Notes: a model not told the origin generated them from the sequence alone. Positions 33,952 to 40,906 are shown, numbered from the stretch's first letter. The stretch is 52,294 nt of DNA from Brevibacillus porteri (GCF_003013475.1 NZ_PXZO01000051.1:1-52294); one strand, 5' to 3'. A program made the numbers and translations.

Positions 33952-33974
33952 GAAAGATACGGTATCGTATGTTT
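33952..33974. promoter_or_regulatory. Autoregulatory TetR operator
   Basis: GAAAGATACG-gtat-CGTATGTTT; arms ATACG / CGTAT with a 4-base centre. It lies between the predicted -10 of the tetR-like gene and its start codon. Confidence 0.7.
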
Positions 33975-33982
33975 ATGGTTCC

Positions 33983-34011
33983 ATGTTATTCCACCGGGTG
34001 TGAAGTGTCAA
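33983..34011 (-). promoter_or_regulatory. Promoter of the tetR-like gene
   Basis: On the minus strand: -35 TTGACA (34,006-34,011), 17-base spacer, -10 TAACAT (33,983-33,988). The operator follows just downstream. Confidence 0.65.
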
Positions 34012-34087
34012 GAAGCATTGGCTTTTGTATTGAAGCGAAAACGAGGTTGTTTTTCTATCTGAGGGATGGGGCTGCACGTAGCTTCTG

Positions 34088-34543
34088 TTATTCGCGAATG
34101 GATTTGACCATCGCAATATGCTCGATACCCGCATCATCAAACAAGTCGCCGAAAGGTTCATAGCCGAGCTTTTCATAAAACCGTTGGGCTTGCGTCTGCG
34201 CGTTCAGCTTCAGGCTGTCATACCCGTGTTGTTTGGCCAGCTCTTCTATCGCGAGCATGATTTGGCGGCCCAGTCCGGTACCGCGTTCTGTTTTGGCAAC
34301 CGCTACCCGTTCAATTTTTCCTACCCCAGGTGCGTAGGTACGGATACGGCTTGCACCCACTGGCTTTCCATCGCGGTAGGCCACAAAATGAATCGTCCCG
34401 CCATCCAGTGTGTCGTGCTCATCTATCTCCAAGTCTTCTGGTACTTCCTGTTCCTCGATGAAAACGACTCGGCGTACGGACAGGGCATCCGCCAATTCTT
34501 GTTCATTGGTGACTCTTTGGATCTGGTAGGTTTGCAGGTTCAT
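34088..34543 (-). CDS. yjcF: GNAT acetyltransferase, YjcF-like
   Basis: A 151-residue GNAT protein. N-terminal ADALSVRRVVFIEEQEVPEDLEIDEHD and RVAVAKTERGTGLGRQIMLAIEELAKQHG (acetyl-CoA loop R-G-T-G-L-G) match the ElaA/YjcF-like subfamily. Substrate unknown. Context supports the yjcF name: YjcG-like and YjcH-like genes follow upstream on the same strand, as in Bacillus. Ribosome site is weak (GGACGAAT). Confidence 0.78.
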   Translation of the reverse strand: MNLQTYQIQRVTNEQELADALSVRRVVFIEEQEVPEDLEIDEHDTLDGGTIHFVAYRDGKPVGASRIRTYAPGVGKIERVAVAKTERGTGLGRQIMLAIEELAKQHGYDSLKLNAQTQAQRFYEKLGYEPFGDLFDDAGIEHIAMVKSIRE

Positions 34544-34568
34544 CGGTATTCGTCCTTTGTTAGAAAAT

Positions 34569-34601
34569 ATCCCTCCCTACGACGGATACGCAGGGAGGGG
34601 T
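34569..34601 (-). terminator. Hairpin between yjcG-like and yjcF-like genes
   Basis: Stem CCCTCCCT (34,571-34,578) / AGGGAGGG (34,592-34,599), followed on the minus strand by ATATTTTC. Confidence 0.6.
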
Positions 34602-34621
34602 GATGATTGAGGAAAGGGTGT

Positions 34622-35131
34622 TTATTTTTTGAGAAGGAAAGTCTGGTAAACGCTCCAGATGCCATCCTCGAGTTGATAAACCAAGTGGAAGCGATCAATC
34701 TCGCTGTTCAGGTCAATTTTTGCCATGCTCAGTTGGCCGGTTACATCCCGCAGCTCATCGTCGGACAGGTCGCGCCCGATAGTCAGATGCGGTACGTATG
34801 CGTAAGTTTCTTTTTCATTCACACACTGATTGGCAATCTTTTGATGCAGCTCGTTAAATGGTTCTTTGTTTTGCACAGCCAAATAGATCACGTTGTTCGT
34901 AGGGTGGAAAGAAGATACCCGATGGAAATGAGCCGAAAAGCTGTCGGTAGAGGAGGCAACCTGCTCCAGATGGCTCACCAGCTCAGGAAGCTTGGCTTCG
35001 TCCAGCTCAAAGGCTTCCTTCAAACGGATATACGGAGGAACCAAAGCATAGCCCGGGTCATAACGTTTCCGGTAAGAATTGGCTACTTCTTGCACCTTGC
35101 TAGATGGGAATATTACGATACTGTACATCAT
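34622..35131 (-). CDS. yjcG: YjcG-like 2H phosphoesterase-fold protein, one motif lost
   Basis: A 169-residue protein of the YjcG branch of the 2H phosphoesterase superfamily: N-terminal YSIVIFPSSKVQEVANSYRKRYDPGYALVPP, C-terminal DRFHLVYQLEDGIWSVYQTFLL. The second catalytic motif H115-L-T117 is intact (VPHLTIG), but the first is Y34-I-R36 (PPYIRL) where B. subtilis YjcG has HLT by memory. Catalysis by the usual two-histidine mechanism is therefore unlikely. The ATG at 35,131 is 10 bases from AAGGAGG; a GTG at 35,140 is too close. Confidence 0.82.
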   Translation of the reverse strand: MMYSIVIFPSSKVQEVANSYRKRYDPGYALVPPYIRLKEAFELDEAKLPELVSHLEQVASSTDSFSAHFHRVSSFHPTNNVIYLAVQNKEPFNELHQKIANQCVNEKETYAYVPHLTIGRDLSDDELRDVTGQLSMAKIDLNSEIDRFHLVYQLEDGIWSVYQTFLLKK

Positions 35132-35276
35132 CAGAACCACTCCTCCTTACTATCTATCATGCTCTACAAGATATTATTTTAACAGAAAATTCTTCATTTG
35201 TGTAATGTTAAGCGTGGGTCTGTATATTCCTTGTGTCAAAGGAAAGACTGTGTAGTGCAAGGAGGTGCCGCACTGC

Positions 35277-35435
35277 ATGTATACGGCTATGATGATCACA
35301 TTCATTTTTCTGGTTCTGCTTCTACTGTCTGTGCTGACCTTCACGATCTTGACTGCGATACGAAAAGGAGAATTCGAAGAAGCACTCGTATCGACTATCA
35401 AGGATGAAGGTCCACAAGAAGAACAGCCACGGTAA
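35277..35435 (+). CDS. Small single-pass membrane protein (52 aa)
   Basis: ORF with a strong AAGGAGGT site ten bases upstream. Residues 5-27 form one hydrophobic helix (ITFIFLVLLLLSVLTFTIL); the tail is charged (IRKGEFEEALVST.. EEQPR). It lies on the opposite strand between the yjcG-like and yjcH-like genes and ends 3 bases from the convergent yjcH-like stop. Function unknown; comparable small proteins often modulate membrane complexes. Confidence 0.6.
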   Translation: MYTAMMITFIFLVLLLLSVLTFTILTAIRKGEFEEALVSTIKDEGPQEEQPR

Positions 35436-35437
35436 GT

Positions 35438-36142
35438 TTACCCGTAAAGCGTCTTAAGCATACGCGGCAGATTGCGCTGCCAGTGGCCCCACGTATGGTC
35501 ACCCTCAAACGTTTCATAAACGAGGGTGGCTTTTTTCGTGCCCAAAATCTCGCGCAACTCTTCATTGGCCGCTAGAAGATTCAATGTACCGCGGCCTGTG
35601 CTTACTGCCGTTTCCTCCGTCCCGATCTCCAAATAAATGGTCTGCGGCACGGAAAATTCAGCGTCAGCTATCAGACGATTTAACTTTGCGTCCATGGCAA
35701 TCGACTGGCAGGCAACTTGTCCAAACGTATGTGGATAGTGAAGAGCAGTGAACAGAGAGACAACCCCGCCCAAAGATTCGCCAAGAAGTGTTCGTGCGTT
35801 CCCCAAAGGATGTGTGGAGTAATGCGTATCGACATAGCTCACGACTTCATCGGCGAGGAAGCGACGGTAGGCCATATGCTCCTTGCCATCCGGATGATAG
35901 CGGTCGTTCCGTTTGCTTTTCTCGACTGGGAGAAAGACAGCGATGATATCAGGCAATTCTTTGTCCCGATTCAATTGATCTAACAAAGAAGCCATCCTGC
36001 CCATTGCCAAGTAATCTTCTCCGTCCTGCACATAAAGGACTGGATACGAGTAGAGCGGCGAGTAGCGTTGGGGTGTGTAGATAATCAGCTTTTCCGGCGT
36101 CCCCAAATGCCGGCTTTCCAAGATGATTTCCTCAAGGGCCAC
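35438..36142 (-). CDS. yjcH: Alpha/beta-hydrolase esterase, YjcH-like
   Basis: Putative esterase of the enterobactin-esterase/YjcH family, 234 residues. Nucleophile elbow G121-E-S123-L-G with S123, and a C-terminal histidine in EGDHTWGHW. No signal peptide, so cytosolic. Substrate unknown. Position next to yjcG- and yjcF-like genes matches the Bacillus cluster. Ribosome site AAGGAGGACACCGC precedes the ATG. Confidence 0.85.
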   Translation of the reverse strand: MALEEIILESRHLGTPEKLIIYTPQRYSPLYSYPVLYVQDGEDYLAMGRMASLLDQLNRDKELPDIIAVFLPVEKSKRNDRYHPDGKEHMAYRRFLADEVVSYVDTHYSTHPLGNARTLLGESLGGVVSLFTALHYPHTFGQVACQSIAMDAKLNRLIADAEFSVPQTIYLEIGTEETAVSTGRGTLNLLAANEELREILGTKKATLVYETFEGDHTWGHWQRNLPRMLKTLYG

Positions 36143-36246
36143 TGCGGTGTCCTCCTTATTGGGATCTTCTGTTCATTATTATACAGGAGTGAGAGGGCAT
36201 GCCCAACAGTTTGAGTGCAGGGTCAGTCAGGCTGTGGGCGAAAGAT

Positions 36247-36275
36247 TGTCGCAATTTGGTCAGCGTGTGATACTA
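36247..36275 (+). promoter_or_regulatory. Promoter of the PgpA-family gene
   Basis: -35 TTGTCG, 17-base spacer, -10 GATACT. The ATG at 36,275 lies within this promoter, which supports the later start codon at 36,323. Confidence 0.5.
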
Positions 36276-36322
36276 TGGTAGGAAACGACTTCACTCGATT
36301 TGTGGAAGGGGTTGTCTCTTAT

Positions 36323-36916
36323 ATGAAGAAGCAAGTACACAGCATCGAAGTCAGAAACGCTGCTCTCGCACGTTTGGCAGAACGCGGAGTGACGATGGAT
36401 GATATCGCAGAGATCGTCTATCTCATGCAATCGCCTTACCATCCAGATCTCACGATGGCGCAGTGCATCGAGAGCGTGAAAGCGGTTTTGGAAAAAAGGG
36501 AAATGCAGCACGCCATCCTGGTTGGCGTTGAGTTGGATACGTTAGCAGAGAAGGGCCTCTTGTCCGAGCCGCTCCAATCTATCATCGCGTCAGATGAAGG
36601 ACTGTTCGGATGCGACGAAACATTGGCGCTAGGCTCCGTATTTGGATATGGAAGTATCGCGGTGACCACCTTTGGCCATTTGGATAAGCACAAGGTCGGG
36701 GTGATTAAAAGGCTGGATACCAAGTCGGGAGAGGGACGTGTTCACACATTTTTGGACGACCTCGTGGCGAGCGTGGCAGCCAATGCATCTAGCCGGATGG
36801 CCCATCGGATGAGAGATGAGCAGGAGGCGGAATTGACACGAAGTGAGGCGTTGAAGCAACAGGAAGCCGAGCTGCGTGTCGAGGAGAAAGGGAAAGGGAC
36901 GGAGCAGGCGGGGTAG
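36323..36916 (+). CDS. Phosphatidylglycerophosphatase A family protein (YutG-like)
   Basis: PgpA-domain protein of about 197 residues; in phospholipid synthesis the family removes phosphate from phosphatidylglycerol-phosphate. The middle segment LDTLAEKGLLSEPLQSIIASDEGLFGCDETLALGSVFGYGSIAVTTFGHLDKHKVGVIKRLD fits the YutG-type PgpA proteins of Firmicutes, and an HTFLDDLVASVAANASSRMAH stretch follows. There is an extra charged coiled tail (about residues 165-197, QEAELTRSEALKQQEAEL). No membrane helix. Start chosen at ATG 36,323 with GGAAGGGG. Monocistronic. Confidence 0.75.
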   Translation: MKKQVHSIEVRNAALARLAERGVTMDDIAEIVYLMQSPYHPDLTMAQCIESVKAVLEKREMQHAILVGVELDTLAEKGLLSEPLQSIIASDEGLFGCDETLALGSVFGYGSIAVTTFGHLDKHKVGVIKRLDTKSGEGRVHTFLDDLVASVAANASSRMAHRMRDEQEAELTRSEALKQQEAELRVEEKGKGTEQAG

Positions 36917-37277
36917 GTTAGGGGTGCGATGAGGGAGTTTGTTTCGATCGTTACCTAATTATCTTGTTTGATGTTGTAAGCTTTATTGGATCGCCTTAAG
37001 TCTGTTAGGAGCCAATTCTTCACCGGTGTAGCTCATGTGCTTGATGCGTCATGTATGATTGTGAGGCCATCATGTGGGTAATCCCCATGCTTTGTAAGGG
37101 GGATGTGGGCAGCAACGGTGGGGAATGGCTTTTTTGTTGGGGGAAAGGGTAACTACACATAGGTGAATTGAGATGGTCTAGGCCTTTTTAAAGGTAAAAG
37201 CAAGCCTGATTTCGCTGGGTTTCTTAGTGTTCTTTTGGTACGAGTGAAAATTTTTACAAGAAATTATTCATTTCCTC
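36917..37277. other. Non-coding region with candidate structured RNA
   Basis: About 360 bases without a gene. Near 37,066-37,136 nested complementary segments (GCCAT / ATGGC outside, ATCCCC / GGGGAT inside) end in TTTTTT, resembling an intrinsic terminator of an independent or read-through RNA. No known family recognised. Confidence 0.4.
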
Positions 37278-37306
37278 TTGAAATCCATTTTACGATACTG
37301 TATAGT
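37278..37306 (+). promoter_or_regulatory. Promoter of the tRNA pair
   Basis: -35 TTGAAA (37,278-37,283), 17-base spacer, -10 TATAGT (37,301-37,306), 30 bases before the first tRNA. Confidence 0.75.
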
Positions 37307-37336
37307 AATAAATGTGATCGACGTCCGATACGATTC

Positions 37337-37413
37337 GGGCCCTTAGCTCAGTTGGTCAGAGCGGTCGGCTCATAACCGATTGGTCGTAGGTTCGAGTCCT
37401 ACAGGGCCCACCA
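37337..37413 (+). tRNA. tRNA with CAU anticodon, Ile2-like
   Basis: Complete cloverleaf: acceptor GGGCCCT / AGGGCCC, D stem GCTC/GAGC, anticodon stem GTCGG / CCGAT with loop CTCATAA (anticodon CAT), T stem GTAGG/CCTAC with TTCGAGT, encoded CCA. The anticodon loop and T arm resemble tRNA-Ile with lysidine (AUA decoding) more than elongator or initiator Met. Variable loop five bases. Confidence 0.85.
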
Positions 37414-37438
37414 TTAAACGATCACACACATATCCCAT

Positions 37439-37514
37439 GATCCGGTAGCTCAGTTGGGAGAGCACCATCTTGACAGGGTGGGGGTCGCTGGTTCGAACCC
37501 AGTCCGGATCACCA
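37439..37514 (+). tRNA. tRNA-Val (GAC)
   Basis: Acceptor GATCCGG / CCGGATC, D stem GCTC/GAGC, anticodon stem CCATC/GGTGG (with one G-T pair), loop TTGACAG giving anticodon GAC, T stem GCTGG/CCAGT with TTCGAAC, encoded CCA. It is the likely integration target of the adjacent element: an integrase gene lies 113 bases downstream. Confidence 0.9.
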
Positions 37515-37529
37515 TATGATGAATGTTGA

Positions 37530-37552
37530 AACCCTTGGTAATCAAGGGTTTT
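37530..37552 (+). terminator. Terminator of the tRNA pair
   Basis: Stem AACCCTTG-gtaat-CAAGGGTT followed by TTTC, 16 bases after the tRNA-Val CCA end. Confidence 0.75.
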
Positions 37553-37605
37553 TCTTATTTTTGTAGCAACCCCGCTTGTTCCCCTTTTGTGCGAACAAGA
37601 GCAAA

Positions 37606-37667
37606 TTGGTGCCGAAATGGTGCCCTTTATTCAACTAAAGATTTCTTGGTGCCATTTGGTGCCGAAA
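37606..37667. repeat. TGGTGCC repeats, candidate integrase arm sites
   Basis: Four copies of TGGTGCC at 37,607, 37,618, 37,647 and 37,657; two pairs each about one helical turn apart; TTGGTGCCGAAA occurs twice (37,606-37,617 and 37,656-37,667). Partly inside the integrase 3' end, close to the presumed att site. Confidence 0.45.
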
Positions 37668-38769
37668 AGAACATTTCCCCGAAAGCATCCGCTGTTTCCT
37701 TTTGCATGTGTGGTGTAATGTGCGAGTAGCGATCCAGCATCTTCACGCTCGACCATCCCATACGCTCAGCAATTCGCTTGTTGTTCTCTCTCATTTTTAA
37801 AAGCATAACAACATGAGTATGACGTAAATCGTGGAAACGAATTCTTTTCAATCCCGCTTTTTCAGTTAGGCGATAGAATGTGCGATTGATGTTTCGTGGT
37901 GAAACAGGTGTACCTAGCTGAGTACATATCACAAGGTCGTTGTCCTCGTAAATATCACGATTTGCCATCTTTTCTTCCTTGGTACGGTGCCGCAGTTTTT
38001 CCAGTTCAATTGCTGTTACTTTATCGATGCCAATGGCGCGAATACCTGATGCTGTTTTTGCTCCAGGCTCAAGAGTCTTTCCGTCATGGTTAAGAATCTG
38101 TCTAACGGATAATGTCCGGTTCTTCAAATCAAGATCCTGCCACCGTAGACCTAGTATTTCCCCTTGCCTCATTCCGGTTGTTACTGCCATCAACAGAGCG
38201 CAGTAATAGCGATCATCTTTGGCAACTCCAAGAAGGCGGTGTGCCTCTTCATCTGTCCAATACATCATTTCTTTAGTTTCGGCTTTGGGACGATCGACAA
38301 CAGCAGCAGGATTTTTAATAATCATGTCCCAACTCGCAGCTTTATTCAGTGATTCGTTGATGATGGTGTGGACTTTTTGGATGTTCTCCCCAGAAAGCCT
38401 CTCAGACTCGTGCAGCTCATTATATAGATTTTGGATGTGCCGAGGAGTGATGTCGGCAAGGGCTAAGTCTCCCAATGTCGGCAGTATGTGGTTGTTCACT
38501 AATCCTGCGTAAGTTTCAAGGGTGCGCGACTTCACTTTTGTTTTTTTGTCTCGAAGCCAGTCAGTCATAAAGTCACGATAAATCGTTTTGGAGGCATTGA
38601 GGTTCAACCCTTGTCCCAATTCATTCAAAAGGTCACGTTGGGCCGCTTCAGCGTCTTTCTTCGTTTTGAATCCTCTGCGCTTGATCCTTTTCCGTTTTCC
38701 ATTCTCATCAATTTCAATAGTGAAGTACCAGGGATTCTTTTGAACATTTTTGTCCTTAGTTACTGCCAT
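37627..38769 (-). CDS. int: Phage-type tyrosine recombinase (integrase)
   Basis: Site-specific recombinase of 380 residues. N-terminal AP2-like arm-binding domain (residues 1-55), SAM-like core-binding domain (60-160) and catalytic domain with R201 (TTGMRQGE), H313-x-x-R316 (FHDLRHTH), W339 in place of the last His (MGWSS) and nucleophile Y348 (DRYSHI). It should integrate and excise the element at the tRNA-Val gene. Good ribosome site GGAGGAATGAAAG; its start overlaps the upstream small gene by 14 bases. Reads toward att, as usual in phages. Confidence 0.93.
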   Translation of the reverse strand: MAVTKDKNVQKNPWYFTIEIDENGKRKRIKRRGFKTKKDAEAAQRDLLNELGQGLNLNASKTIYRDFMTDWLRDKKTKVKSRTLETYAGLVNNHILPTLGDLALADITPRHIQNLYNELHESERLSGENIQKVHTIINESLNKAASWDMIIKNPAAVVDRPKAETKEMMYWTDEEAHRLLGVAKDDRYYCALLMAVTTGMRQGEILGLRWQDLDLKNRTLSVRQILNHDGKTLEPGAKTASGIRAIGIDKVTAIELEKLRHRTKEEKMANRDIYEDNDLVICTQLGTPVSPRNINRTFYRLTEKAGLKRIRFHDLRHTHVVMLLKMRENNKRIAERMGWSSVKMLDRYSHITPHMQKETADAFGEMFFSAPNGTKKSLVE

Positions 38770-38932
38770 CTTTCATTCCTCCTTCTTTAATCCAGACATT
38801 TAAGCTTATACCATATTTCTGTTTTGCAAATTCCTTTAGTTCTGGGATTAGCCATTCTTCGATTGGTAAATCACCGTTTTTCTCTGAATAGGTGAAGACA
38901 GTTTCTTGTTTTCTTTTAGACTTTCCTGGCAT
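38756..38932 (-). CDS. Small protein upstream of the integrase
   Basis: 58-residue basic/acidic protein, unknown function. The ATG at 38,932 follows AAAGGAGCGGG; the open frame to 39,022 lies in inverted-repeat DNA and is unlikely to be coding. Overlap with the integrase suggests co-translation. It might be a recombination directionality factor, but there is no recognisable HTH. Confidence 0.6.
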   Translation of the reverse strand: MPGKSKRKQETVFTYSEKNGDLPIEEWLIPELKEFAKQKYGISLNVWIKEGGMKDGSN

Positions 38933-38998
38933 TGAACCCGCTCCTTTACTGTCCTTAACTTTGAGGAGAGTGATTATAATTTGAGCGTTTATCCAGAG

Positions 38999-39051
38999 TG
39001 ACTCCGTAGTCGGCGGAGTCATCCACGGACAAATGACTGGACGGTTTGTCC
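38999..39051. repeat. Two inverted repeats upstream of the int operon
   Basis: TGACTCCG / CGGAGTCA (38,999-39,006 and 39,014-39,021) and GGACAAA / TTTGTCC (39,027-39,033 and 39,045-39,051). A third GGAGTCA copy is at 39,101. The 340-base region 38,933-39,272 holds no convincing gene; it may carry integrase/Xis sites or an int promoter. Confidence 0.5.
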
Positions 39052-39272
39052 ACTCATGCCCGAGAAGGTAATCACCGACTTGGGGACACCTGAAAGCTTC
39101 GGAGTCACCAAATTTAGAGAGGGTGCCCTAGTGTTCCGAGAGGTCATCTATGTTGCTGCCTAACAAACCAATGTTAAGGCGATTACTTTCGTTCTAGGAA
39201 CAGCACGGCAAGCATGTCCAAGATGCCTTGATTGTCGATGTTGGTAAGAGGGCACTAAGTTCGGGACTTTCT

Positions 39273-39566
39273 TTAGGTGAATTTCTGCACTAGCTTTTTG
39301 TTTCTTTTAAAGTTCTTAGAAACAATTTGATGCAGCTCATCAATTGGTTTTTGTTTTAACACCGCAGAAACATCCGAACTGGTAACTTTGCGGTCATCTA
39401 CACGAAATTCCAACTCGTTCATTATTTTCGCCACTTCGCTGACATTTTCGTGGAGAGCGTACTCATAGATTACTTTGGATTCAAAAGTATTAGCTTGGTA
39501 GTTCTCTACTAGCTGGATATAGTGCTGTAGTTCCGCAAGTAATTGTTTAGCAGCAGACAATTTCAT
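39273..39566 (-). CDS. Hypothetical element protein (97 aa)
   Basis: Helical basic protein (LLAELQHYIQLVENYQANTFESKVIYEYALHENVSEVAKIMNELEFRVDDRKVTSSDVSAVL). Unrecognised. Clear CAGGAGGAACCAG ribosome site. It lies between the repressor and integrase genes on the same strand, the usual place for superinfection-immunity or lysogenic accessory genes. Confidence 0.7.
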   Translation of the reverse strand: MKLSAAKQLLAELQHYIQLVENYQANTFESKVIYEYALHENVSEVAKIMNELEFRVDDRKVTSSDVSAVLKQKPIDELHQIVSKNFKRNKKLVQKFT

Positions 39567-39630
39567 CTGGTTCCTCCTGGATTAATGACTTTAATAAGCA
39601 TTTATATCAATCATGCCTAATCAATTAAAA

Positions 39631-39677
39631 CTCGCGACATGTCACTCGTATCAAGAGTGGCATTTTTTTATTTCTCA
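39631..39677 (+). terminator. Terminator-like hairpin, copy 1 of a repeated element
   Basis: ATGtCACTC / GAGTGGCAT then seven Ts, preceded by ACTCGCGACA. A near-identical unit is at 51,639-51,680. In this location it terminates on the plus strand, antisense to the lysogenic genes. Confidence 0.6.
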
Positions 39678-40306
39678 GAAATACGACCGCTGAAAAGAGC
39701 GTCCAAGTAAGCTGTGATGAGTTGCTTGTCCTGATCGGTGAGCTGATGGCCACAGTAGGTGATGTTTTTCTGTTCCAGAACCTTCACTAAATCAAGTGCT
39801 ATGTCAGCTTCTCTTTGGATTTGCTCATTTCTCCATATTTTAGTTTGAACAGCCACGTCAATTAATAAATCATACTTCCATTCTTGCTGCCAGGTACTAT
39901 TCGAAATTAATTTTCTGAGGCTTTCAGGGGAAAATTCGAAATCATCTTCGAAAGCCGAATCATACTTTGGAATTAATTTATTTAACTTGTCTAATAGAGA
40001 ATCAGGAAAACTATCTCCCATATCCGTAACCTCTAATATCCCCTTTAAAAGCCCATCAAGCATTGCTTGGAAATCTAAATCTCCTTGATTACTATAGCCA
40101 GCTATTCTCATTAGCTGCATGTATGGGACGTTTAGGGGTGTTGCTAATTTTTCTAATATCTCTGGAGAAGGTTTCTCTTTAATTCCTCTTTCCAATTGTG
40201 AGATGTACGAGTGAGATATTCCAGACTCAATAGCTAACTTGTATATGCTAAGACCTCTCTCTTTCCTTAACCGTTTTAATTCCGCTCCAACTTCTTGCTT
40301 AGTCAT
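39668..40306 (-). CDS. XRE-family phage repressor (CI-like)
   Basis: Lysogeny repressor candidate, 212 residues. N-terminal HTH_3 (about residues 5-60: LKRLRKERGLSIYKLAIESGISHSYISQLERGIKEKPSPEILEKLATPLNVPY). The C-terminal 140 residues are helical and lack the LexA/CI S24 peptidase motifs, so induction is not by RecA-stimulated self-cleavage. Transcribed leftward, divergent from the Cro-like gene, with a promoter whose -35 overlaps a perfect palindrome. Confidence 0.85.
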   Translation of the reverse strand: MTKQEVGAELKRLRKERGLSIYKLAIESGISHSYISQLERGIKEKPSPEILEKLATPLNVPYMQLMRIAGYSNQGDLDFQAMLDGLLKGILEVTDMGDSFPDSLLDKLNKLIPKYDSAFEDDFEFSPESLRKLISNSTWQQEWKYDLLIDVAVQTKIWRNEQIQREADIALDLVKVLEQKNITYCGHQLTDQDKQLITAYLDALFSGRISEK

Positions 40307-40334
40307 GTTACCACCCCTTAACAGAATTAAATTA

Positions 40335-40363
40335 ATTATATATATGTGTTGCTGTAGTTACAA
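40335..40363 (-). promoter_or_regulatory. Repressor-maintenance promoter (PRM-like)
   Basis: On the minus strand: -35 TTGTAA (40,358-40,363), 17-base spacer, -10 TATAAT (40,335-40,340). The -35 lies inside the palindrome TTACAACTTGTAA (40,358-40,370). Confidence 0.7.
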
Positions 40364-40433
40364 CTTGTAATAAATAATGCTTGCAAGATATACGAAACTA
40401 GAGTATCGTAAATGACAACAGAAACATGTTTCT
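40358..40433. promoter_or_regulatory. Operators of the lysis-lysogeny switch
   Basis: Three inverted repeats: TTACAA-C-TTGTAA (40,358-40,370, perfect), TACGAAAC-taga-GTATCGTA (40,391-40,410, one mismatch) and AGAAACATGTTTCT (40,420-40,433, perfect). The three sequences differ, so CI-like and Cro-like proteins may use different sites. Confidence 0.6.
40381..40409 (+). promoter_or_regulatory. Rightward early promoter (PR-like)
   Basis: -35 TTGCAA (40,381-40,386), 17-base spacer, -10 TATCGT (40,404-40,409), overlapping the middle operator. Confidence 0.6.
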
Positions 40434-40462
40434 ATAGTTTCGCAAAAGAGGGGTGAGAGGGA

Positions 40463-40714
40463 TTGAAAATTAAGGTGAAGAACACGGATCGTCTGAATGA
40501 ATTAATCATCATGAAGGGTTTTAACAAAACAGACTTTGCAAAAGAGATTCAGCTGTCCCAACCAATGACGATTCAGATTACAAATGGCGACCGGTCTCCC
40601 AGCCCGAAGACGGCCCGGAGAATTGTTGAAACACTGGAATGTGAATGGGATGAAATTTTTGAGATTGTAAAATCCACACAGCCAGGAATCAAGCCACAAA
40701 CTATAGCGAGGTAA
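40463..40714 (+). CDS. Cro-like helix-turn-helix protein
   Basis: 83-residue XRE-type regulator: HTH in LNELIIMKGFNKTDFAKEIQLSQPMTIQITNGDRSPSPKTARRIVETLECEWDEIFEIVK. First gene of the rightward operon. TTG start supported by GAGGGGTGAGAGGGA. Likely antagonist of the repressor. Confidence 0.82.
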   Translation: MKIKVKNTDRLNELIIMKGFNKTDFAKEIQLSQPMTIQITNGDRSPSPKTARRIVETLECEWDEIFEIVKSTQPGIKPQTIAR

Positions 40715-40733
40715 ATCAGCCACTCTAACTATC

Positions 40734-40746
40734 TGTTCTTTGAAAA
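40734..40746 (+). promoter_or_regulatory. rRNA-type boxA antitermination element
   Basis: TGTTCTTTGAAAA followed by CTGAATAGAAAAC matches the boxA leader of Bacillus rRNA operons, where NusB/NusE (S10) bind the RNA. It is located between the Cro-like gene and the next gene, 34 bases before that start. It could recruit host antitermination factors to the phage operon. Confidence 0.65.
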
Positions 40747-40777
40747 CTGAATAGAAAACACATAAAGGAGGGGCATC

Positions 40778-40906
40778 ATGCGATATTACGGCGTGAAGGT
40801 ATGGGGGAAGCTCTACATGCGGACACCAAAAGGCAATTTACTACCTCTTGGGTTCTTAGCTGACATCGAAAAGCTGTTTGAGGAATTGGAGGTCGGTAAG
40901 CAATGA
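40778..40906 (+). CDS. Small element protein (42 aa)
   Basis: MRYYGVKVWGKLYMRTPKGN.. ends EVGKQ. Good AAAGGAGGGG site. Stop overlaps the next start as ATGA (40,903-40,906). Unknown function; too small for domain calls. Confidence 0.65.
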   Translation: MRYYGVKVWGKLYMRTPKGNLLPLGFLADIEKLFEELEVGKQ

